This document shows positions 57,892-64,000 of a stretch of DNA of 64,000 bases, in pieces. Origin of the DNA: Sphingomonadaceae bacterium 3R27C6 (GTDB lineage: Bacteria; Pseudomonadota; Alphaproteobacteria; Sphingomonadales; Sphingomonadaceae). Position 1 is the first letter of the stretch; each line of letters begins with the position of its first letter. Position numbers and translations under genes: made by a program. The notes below the pieces were generated by a model that was not told where the DNA came from, did not search any database, and saw only the letters and a list, made by a program, of their open reading frames with translations. The DNA lies in assembly GCA_005503215.1 (NCBI GenBank), contig SCNS01000006.1, forward strand, positions 1 through 64,000, in the 5' to 3' direction.

Positions 57892-59612
57892 TGGCCGGCG
57901 GCTTTCGGATCGAAGTCGCCTTGCGACCGGATCTGCCGCCCAGCGGAGGCGGTGTCTTCGCGCGTCCGCCTGACTTTCAGACGGGCCACGTCTCGCTCTG
58001 GTCGGACGAACCGCTCGTGGCGGCAGGCGCATCGGCCGTTCTCATCGGCCATGTTTTCAGGAAGGGCCAGCCGAGCTTGCGCGTTCATCATTTCGACGAT
58101 GCCACCGCGCAGCAGCTCTGCGCTGATCGGGCGAGCGCGTTGCTTGGCGAATATTGGGGCGGCTATGTCTTCGTCCATGTGGGGCGCGATGGCGCTGTCC
58201 ATATTCTTCGCGACCCGTCAGGTGCGTTGCCCTGTTATGTCCGCCGCGAGGTCGACCGGGTGATAGGTGCCGGCACGGTCGGCGACCTTGCTCTTCCGGG
58301 ACCGGCGGCGGTCGACTTTCGCGAACTCGCGCGCATATTGGCTTCGGGCGATGCGCGGGGCCGCAGAACCTGCCTCGCTGGTATTGATGAACTGATCGCG
58401 GGCGAATGCCTCGTCGTCGAAGACGGCGCCAGCCGGACCGAAAGTTGGTGGTCGCCCTTCGATCATGTGGCGCAAAACGATGCCGGCTCGGCCGAGCTTG
58501 CATCGATGCTTCGCGAGACCGTTGCCGATTGTGTCGGAACCTGGGCGAGCTGCTTTTCGTCGGTCCTCCTCGGCGCTTCGGGAGGGCTCGATTCGTCGAT
58601 CGTCGCGGCGACCGCGAACCCCCGTACCGCGCGGCTCACGGGGCTTACGCTGGTGGGACCGGGGAGCGATGGCGATGAACGCCAATATTCGCGGGTGCTC
58701 GCCCATGCCTTGGGCATCGAGCTTCGCGATGCGGCCTATGATCTTGCGCAGATCGAGGTCGAGCGTGCGGTAGCGCCGCATCTGCCCTGGCCGGTCGCAC
58801 CGATCTTCAAGCAATCGATCGAGGCCATCCATCGACTCTATGAGGAGGAACTGACGATCGATGCGCACTTCTCGGGCAATGGCGGCGACGGAATCTTCTG
58901 CAGTATCCGGAGCGCGATTCCATTCCTCGACCGCTTTCTCACAGATGGTCCCCGGCCGTCGCTGGGTGTGACACTGCGCGACATCGCCTTGATTACCGGG
59001 GCCGACTCCGTCTCGGTGCTTCGCCACGCTTGGTCGCGCTACCGCCGCTTCGGAGGACGTCATGTGCCGCGCTTCGATCGCTCGGGGCTGGAGCATCGGC
59101 TTGCTGCCGAGCTCGAAGACGAGGGTGCCACGCACCCTTGGCTGTTCCCACCGCCATCGACACTGCCGGGAAAGACCGTGCATGCGACGTATCTGATGCG
59201 CACGCACAAGAGCATCGAGCTCTACCCGCGTGCCTCGGCGCCGCCGCATGTGGCTCCGCTGCATGCGCAGCCGATCGTTGAACTCTGTCTCTCGATTCCG
59301 ACCTGGATGTGGATCGAAGAGGGGCGGAACCGCGCGCTTGCGCGGTCGGCCTTCCGGGACCTGCTGCCTCCGCTTATTGTCAATCGGACCGGGAAGGGTG
59401 GCCCGGGCGACTTTCACCTGCTGATCTACCGCGAATATCGCGACCGGCTGCACGCCATGCTTCGCGGCGGCGTTCTGGCCAAGGCCGGCATTCTCGACCC
59501 GGCGTTGCTCGACGAGCCCGAGGATCCGAGCTGGCGCGGTACGCCGCGCCGCCACCGCATTCTTGCACTCGCCGCCGCTGAAAGCTGGGCGCGCTGGTGG
59601 AATGGCCGCTGA
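57891..59612 (+). CDS. Lasso C protein: asparagine-synthetase-like cyclase
   Basis: A 573-residue lactam synthetase that adenylates the Asp9 side chain and closes the ring on the new Gly1 amine. The synthetase PP-loop is GASGGLDSSIVAA (about residue 226) and FSGNGGDGIFC (about 326) is the downstream signature. The N-terminal Ntn-like domain starts MAGGFRIEV, without the Cys2 needed for glutaminase activity, as expected for C proteins. The start at ATG 57891 overlaps the B stop. Its stop abuts the convergent isopeptidase stop with no spacer. Confidence 0.9.
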   Translation: MAGGFRIEVALRPDLPPSGGGVFARPPDFQTGHVSLWSDEPLVAAGASAVLIGHVFRKGQPSLRVHHFDDATAQQLCADRASALLGEYWGGYVFVHVGRDGAVHILRDPSGALPCYVRREVDRVIGAGTVGDLALPGPAAVDFRELARILASGDARGRRTCLAGIDELIAGECLVVEDGASRTESWWSPFDHVAQNDAGSAELASMLRETVADCVGTWASCFSSVLLGASGGLDSSIVAATANPRTARLTGLTLVGPGSDGDERQYSRVLAHALGIELRDAAYDLAQIEVERAVAPHLPWPVAPIFKQSIEAIHRLYEEELTIDAHFSGNGGDGIFCSIRSAIPFLDRFLTDGPRPSLGVTLRDIALITGADSVSVLRHAWSRYRRFGGRHVPRFDRSGLEHRLAAELEDEGATHPWLFPPPSTLPGKTVHATYLMRTHKSIELYPRASAPPHVAPLHAQPIVELCLSIPTWMWIEEGRNRALARSAFRDLLPPLIVNRTGKGGPGDFHLLIYREYRDRLHAMLRGGVLAKAGILDPALLDEPEDPSWRGTPRRHRILALAAAESWARWWNGR

Positions 59613-61805
59613 CTAAGGCGCTTCCTTTTCCGTTCTGCATCGCCTCGGCATGGCTTTCGCCATGCGGTCCCATTCGGCAAGGCGCTCCGGAAAGGGCATG
59701 CCGGGGTCACGCTTTCCGAGCAGCCAATAGTCGAACCAGGCGATATTCTCACGCATCGCGAGCAGGCGGTTGTCGGGTATGTAGAAGATATGGGTCTCGT
59801 CCGACGCGGCGTTCGCGCCGGGGTAGAAGCTGATCTGCGAGGGCACACCAGCGTTTTGCAGCGCTTCGAAAAGCTCGATCTGGGTCGGCGATGCTGCCGC
59901 CACCTGCTGGAGGTGCGGGGCGCAGATCTTGTCGGCGTTCAGCGACGGAGCGAAGCTGCGGTAGGCCTCGAAGTTTTCGCTGAGTGGTGCCCCGCCATAG
60001 ACTGGATTGTAGCTGGCCGCCGCGGCCATATAGCCCGCAGGTTCAAGATAGCCACCGTCGCCGCTTGATGCGGCACGAAAGGCGTCAGTTTGGCTAACCG
60101 CGACATTGACCATCTGCGACCCGCGGCTGTAGCCCGCGATCCCGACGCGCGCGGGATCGACCAAGCCTTCATCTGCGAGCTGCCTGACGATATCTTCGAA
60201 GCCCTGCGCGCCGTCCAGCCAGATCAGGCGGCGAACGTCAGCTGGGTCGGGCGGGCCGCTTCCACGCCCCCAAGCTTGGTAGGCGGCGCGCAGTTCGTCT
60301 GCCTGATGGGGCGAAGGGTCGTTGACGAGGAGCACGACATAACCGCGCTCGGCGAACAGCTGTGCGGGATAGTTCCACTGATTGCTGGCATCGGCAAAAC
60401 GGTCGTCGGCATCGCTGCCGTGTGTGATCAGGATGGCGGGATATCGAGTGCCGGGACGGTAATCGCGGGGCATGATCGTGAATCCGGTGAGCCGATGACC
60501 GTTGCGATTGATCCAGCTGCGCGGCCGCGCATCCAGCGGCGCGATCTCTTCGTGACGCGCGGATACCGGCACAACAGGCGTGATCCTGCCGGACTTCAGG
60601 GCAACGCTGACGATGCGCGGTGGCTGAGAAACGCCCTCCGCGACGCACACGCCTTGGGCAAGGCTATCGTCAAAATCGCACTTCGTCAGGCTCGCATCGG
60701 TCGCGATCTCCCGGGCGCCTTTCGCTTCGATGACAGCGAGACCGTAACGTGGATTGGCGAGCATCCGTGTACCCACGACCACATGTCTGCCATCCGAACT
60801 GGCCGCATAGCCCGCCGAACGCGAGTCCCCGACGGTAAAGCCGAACCGGCCGAAACTTTTGCGTGTCCCATCGGGGCGCGTTTCGGCGAGTTCGAGTTGC
60901 GGACCGATTCCGCTGGTTCCCAGCGTCCCGCCGTCGGGACCCCGGACCATCGTCAGGCTCTGCAGGTCGCGCTCACTCGATAGCGTTCGCATCTGTCCGC
61001 GTTTACGGTCCCAGGCGCGTGTCTCGAACAGGCTGCCCGGGCTGCCATCCGGAGCTTCGACGCGAAAAATGACATCATCGCCCTTCCAGACGACCTTGCC
61101 CGCGGCGTGGAGCGCCATCCGGTCGGTCGAGGGACGGACGATGACGGGCGTGGTCGACCCGTCGGGACCGCGCAGATATATCTCGACGTCGGCCTCAATT
61201 GACGACCGGCGGCGATTTCGGAGCGGTATGACCTCCGCGTCGAAGCGGACGCGTGACGGCCCAGCGCGCTGTTTAAGCTGCGCATACCAAAGCCATCTTC
61301 CATCGGGCGACCAGCTATAGTCGAGAATGCCGACCCGGTGCGGACTGGCGCCCCCGCCGATCGCGAGCGACATGTCGGCCTTACCCACCGGCACGCTATC
61401 GCGATTGATCAGAAGAGGCTGGACGTTGCCGCCCATGTCGATTCTGTAGAGTTGAAGCCCATCGCCGGTGTCGAGAAGCGCGCTCCAGTCATCTGATCCG
61501 GGGATGCGCCTTAACGATCGCGCGATGTCGACGCTCATGATCTCGCGCTGCGAAGACCGTCTGACGTCGACGATGCGAAGTCGCGCGCGCGTTCGCTTCG
61601 CGTCGAGATCGGCGACTTCAGCGAAGTAGAGCGCGAAGCGCCCGTCGGCCGACAGAGCGATCTCGTTCACATCGGGAACCAAGAGAATATCCTCGAGAGT
61701 CCAGTGGCGGGCAGTGCTCTCCCCCGCCCGGGTGACGAGGGAGAGCGCCGCTGCGGCAAGGAGTGTCGCGGCGGAAAGGAAGCGAACTTTGCAATCGATG
61801 GTCAT
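59613..61805 (-). CDS. Lasso-peptide isopeptidase (S9-type), secreted
   Basis: A 730-residue protein of the AtxE-like isopeptidase family, which opens the macrolactam of the cognate lasso peptide. It has a signal sequence (LSAATLLAAAALSLVTRAGE), a beta-propeller of about 400 residues, then an alpha/beta-hydrolase domain with nucleophilic Ser in GIAGYSRGSQMVN (about 560) and a late His in DETHIFYIPDN. The ATG at 61805 lies five bases after the receptor stop; a GTG overlapping that stop is an alternative. Co-occurrence of isopeptidase and TonB receptor with the cluster is the proteobacterial pattern without an exporter gene. Confidence 0.88.
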   Translation of the reverse strand: MTIDCKVRFLSAATLLAAAALSLVTRAGESTARHWTLEDILLVPDVNEIALSADGRFALYFAEVADLDAKRTRARLRIVDVRRSSQREIMSVDIARSLRRIPGSDDWSALLDTGDGLQLYRIDMGGNVQPLLINRDSVPVGKADMSLAIGGGASPHRVGILDYSWSPDGRWLWYAQLKQRAGPSRVRFDAEVIPLRNRRRSSIEADVEIYLRGPDGSTTPVIVRPSTDRMALHAAGKVVWKGDDVIFRVEAPDGSPGSLFETRAWDRKRGQMRTLSSERDLQSLTMVRGPDGGTLGTSGIGPQLELAETRPDGTRKSFGRFGFTVGDSRSAGYAASSDGRHVVVGTRMLANPRYGLAVIEAKGAREIATDASLTKCDFDDSLAQGVCVAEGVSQPPRIVSVALKSGRITPVVPVSARHEEIAPLDARPRSWINRNGHRLTGFTIMPRDYRPGTRYPAILITHGSDADDRFADASNQWNYPAQLFAERGYVVLLVNDPSPHQADELRAAYQAWGRGSGPPDPADVRRLIWLDGAQGFEDIVRQLADEGLVDPARVGIAGYSRGSQMVNVAVSQTDAFRAASSGDGGYLEPAGYMAAAASYNPVYGGAPLSENFEAYRSFAPSLNADKICAPHLQQVAAASPTQIELFEALQNAGVPSQISFYPGANAASDETHIFYIPDNRLLAMRENIAWFDYWLLGKRDPGMPFPERLAEWDRMAKAMPRRCRTEKEAP

Positions 61806-61810
61806 CGCGC

Positions 61811-64000
61811 TCACCAGTCGCGACTGAGCGTGACGCCGAGAAAGCGGCCCGTGGCTGAATAATTGGTGGTATCGAACGGCGTGTCGCTCGCGGCAGCGAC
61901 GACGGTCTGGTCGGGCTTGGCATTGAAGACATTGAGCGCGTTCAGCGACACCTCGGCGAGATTGGCGATCTTGACGCGCGCCGTCATATCGAACGTCGCC
62001 ATCGGCGAGATTTTCAATGGGACCACGCGGCGATTGTCGGAGACCCCGCCTGTGAAGTTCACGAAGGAGGCAAGGGTGAAGCCTTGGCTCTCGAAACTCG
62101 CGCCGCCCCGCGCCCGGAAATGCGGCGGGTTGAATATTGTCCCGGCGAGGTCGGTCGAAGGCAGCCCGGGAAGGAGACGCTGGCGGCTGTCGAGCCATGT
62201 GGCGCCCGCGGTCAGCGTCAGTGTGCGCTCGCCCCCCATCGGGGCGCGGAAACGGAGCGAGAGGTCGGCGCCCTGGAACCGCTGCTCGGCGATATTGCGG
62301 TCGCGCCCGTCTAGGATGGCGACGACATTGGCGGGATTGTACGCGCCGCTCGTCGCATTGGCGAGCGGCGCATAGGCGCCGCCAATCGCGGCGTCGAGCG
62401 CGGCGCTCGTCGGATTGCTGGTGACGAGATTGGCATAGAGTGGGTTGGTGAGCGCGCCAAGCGTCGAGGCGAAGGGCGGAGCGACGCGATCGCGATAATC
62501 GAGGTTGAACAGGCTGGCCACGATCTGCAGCCGGGGCGACGGACGGAAGGTCGCGCTCAGCGTCAGATTTTCCGATCGCTCGGGGCCGATATCGGGCTTC
62601 GACGACGTCAGCGCGACATAGGTCGAGCCCGGCGGGAACAGTGTTCCGTAGCCAGTGACGGGATAGAGGATCGCCAGATAGCCGGCATATTGCTGATAAA
62701 GCGTCGGCATCTTGAACGAACGACCCCAAGACACGCCGAGGCTGAGTTCGGGGGCTGGCGCATAAACGAATCCTAGCTTGGGCGTGACGATGCTGCCCGA
62801 GTCCGAATAATCCTCCCAGCGCAGCGCCGCCGTAATCGAGGCACGGTGCGCGCCTGCGACGTGTTGCGCCGGGCTCGCGAGCGGTACGAACAACTCGCCA
62901 TAGGCGAACTTGTTCTCGCGATTTGCGACGATCCGTCGACGCGTGATCTCGACGTCGACGTCATTGCGGCGCCAGCCCGCTCCCGCGGCCAGGCGGACAT
63001 CACCGGCGGGCAGGGCGAAGAGCGGCCCTTCGACACCGGCTTCCCCCGCGACATTGCGATTGTCGAAGATCCGGACAAGTCCCGCGACGACACCGTTGGT
63101 GATATTGTCGGTGAGGCCGAGCGTGTCATCGGTCCCATAGAAACCGGTGAGCCTTGCGGTCCAGCCGCTGCCGAGGTCTGCCTCGAGCGACGGCGCCACG
63201 CCGAAGGTCTCGAACTTATTGATTACCCGACTGCCGCGGGTCTCGACTGGGCGATCGGCGAACAGACCGCGCACCGAGCGCATGTTGCCGCGCTTGTAGA
63301 TGAGATCGGCCATGACCCGGATACCGGGCGTCAACTGCTGATGACCGCTGAGCAGCACGTTATGCCGTTCGAGTTCGGGATAGAGCGTCGAGGCCGGGTT
63401 GCTGCTTGATGTGTAGGAGCGCTGGCGCGCGAGGATCGCGCTATTGTCGAAATGATCATAGGCCGCGATGAAGCCGCCGGTAGCCCATCTGGCTCCGCCG
63501 AGCAGCGTATATTGCTGCTGAAAATTGCCGCCGTCGGTCGATCCGCCGAGGCGGACGGTCGTCGTCACACCCTCATAATCCTTGCGGAGCAAGATGTTGA
63601 CGACGCCGGCCACAGCATCGGCGCCATAGATAGCCGAGGCCCCGTCGGTGACGATTTCGACGCGCTCGACCGCCGCCATGGGGATGGCGCTTACATCGAA
63701 CACGCTGATATTTCCGCTATATGCGAAGCGGTTGCCGTTGAGCAGGGTCAGCGTCGCATTGGGGCCGATGCCGCGGAGGTTGAAGGTCGAAGCGCCGTTC
63801 ACATTGGCATTCTCGCCCGGAAAGCCTTGGCCCGAGCCGATTCCGGGGTTCTGCCCGCCCCCGAAATTCTGCGGGAGACTCCTCGCGACCTCGCCGAGAT
63901 CGGCGAAGCCACCGTTCTTTATGTCCTCACTCGTGATGGAGACGACAGGGGCGACCGAGGGCGCGCCCTCGATGCGTGTCCCTGTTACGACGATCGCTTC
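61811..64000 (-). CDS. TonB-dependent receptor of the lasso locus, 5' end outside window
   Basis: An outer-membrane receptor, 729 residues visible, frame open to the window edge (63998-64000 is a codon). The visible N-terminus EAIVVTGTRIEG is the region after the TonB box and the plug follows (DIKNGGFADLGEVARSLPQN, then NLRGIGPNATLTLLNGNRFA and GASAIYGADAVAGVVNILLR). A 22-strand-type barrel fills the rest and ends in GRFLGVTLSRDW with an aromatic C-terminus. It probably imports the lasso peptide or a peptide-metal complex, giving the isopeptidase its substrate. Confidence 0.9.
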   Translation of the reverse strand, partial: EAIVVTGTRIEGAPSVAPVVSITSEDIKNGGFADLGEVARSLPQNFGGGQNPGIGSGQGFPGENANVNGASTFNLRGIGPNATLTLLNGNRFAYSGNISVFDVSAIPMAAVERVEIVTDGASAIYGADAVAGVVNILLRKDYEGVTTTVRLGGSTDGGNFQQQYTLLGGARWATGGFIAAYDHFDNSAILARQRSYTSSSNPASTLYPELERHNVLLSGHQQLTPGIRVMADLIYKRGNMRSVRGLFADRPVETRGSRVINKFETFGVAPSLEADLGSGWTARLTGFYGTDDTLGLTDNITNGVVAGLVRIFDNRNVAGEAGVEGPLFALPAGDVRLAAGAGWRRNDVDVEITRRRIVANRENKFAYGELFVPLASPAQHVAGAHRASITAALRWEDYSDSGSIVTPKLGFVYAPAPELSLGVSWGRSFKMPTLYQQYAGYLAILYPVTGYGTLFPPGSTYVALTSSKPDIGPERSENLTLSATFRPSPRLQIVASLFNLDYRDRVAPPFASTLGALTNPLYANLVTSNPTSAALDAAIGGAYAPLANATSGAYNPANVVAILDGRDRNIAEQRFQGADLSLRFRAPMGGERTLTLTAGATWLDSRQRLLPGLPSTDLAGTIFNPPHFRARGGASFESQGFTLASFVNFTGGVSDNRRVVPLKISPMATFDMTARVKIANLAEVSLNALNVFNAKPDQTVVAAASDTPFDTTNYSATGRFLGVTLSRDW

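Noticed and set aside
61806..62729. Upstream extension of the isopeptidase frame to a 1038-residue protein
   Set aside because: The extra part lies entirely inside the TonB-receptor gene in another frame. The ATG at 61805 begins a good signal peptide right behind the receptor stop.
1..64000. CRISPR array, tRNA or rRNA genes
   Set aside because: No regularly spaced direct repeats with spacers and no cloverleaf or rRNA-like sequence were found by reading. A tRNAscan and CRISPR search would be the decisive test.

Overview
The window looks like the chromosome of a sphingomonad (Sphingopyxis/Sphingobium-like alphaproteobacterium). The evidence is uniformly high G+C, start contexts typical of that group, a sphingopyxin-like lasso-peptide cluster with its isopeptidase and TonB receptor, and an accessory element built from gene families common in sphingomonad mobile DNA (ParB-like, Strawberry-notch helicase, DUF932, DUF736, TraD, MobF relaxase, DUF2285). 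Family names come from motif reading; no database search was possible.

Layout. (1) 1-4966: end of a catabolic operon (acyl-CoA synthetase, nitronate-monooxygenase-like flavoprotein, hotdog thioesterase, SDR) followed by a tandem-HxlR regulator. (2) 4967-5927: a broken gene and an operator-like region, probably close to the junction with foreign DNA. (3) 5928-12460: a Fic / P-loop NTPase / helical-repeat operon plus a fourth unknown gene, which looks like a split STAND-type defence module. (4) 12851-47521: a long co-oriented accessory block with a primase, a ParB-like protein, an SNO helicase-methylase, an N6-methylase, DpdA-like and Mom-like DNA-modification proteins, and an intein-split C5-methyltransferase. 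It also has two PP-loop enzymes, a GHKL ATPase, an SSB-tailed DUF736 protein, a SLOG protein and many unknown small genes. Eleven copies of a polypurine-plus-hairpin element sit just upstream of start codons in this block. (5) 47731-54795: mobilisation genes (small accessory protein, oriT-like repeats, RHH protein, TraD, MobF relaxase, membrane Mrr-like nuclease, lytic transglycosylase). (6) 54863-56443: an FseA-like DUF6499-DUF2285 protein and a LuxI synthase. (7) 56850-64000: a lasso-peptide locus with two tandem precursors, fused RRE-protease, cyclase, and convergent isopeptidase and TonB-receptor genes; the receptor gene runs off the window.

How it fits together. Regions 4-6 read as an integrative conjugative or mobilisable element: DNA processing at oriT, a coupling protein, quorum-sensing/DUF2285 control, and a large set of DNA-modifying enzymes that could protect transferred DNA from host restriction. 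No integrase and no mating-pair-formation genes are visible, so the element is mobilisable, truncated, or continues outside the window. The most unusual feature is the repeated polypurine/hairpin element. Its stems differ in sequence but keep their pairing, and most sit directly upstream of or over the Shine-Dalgarno sequence, which suggests an undescribed shared cis-regulatory RNA (or ssDNA) motif.
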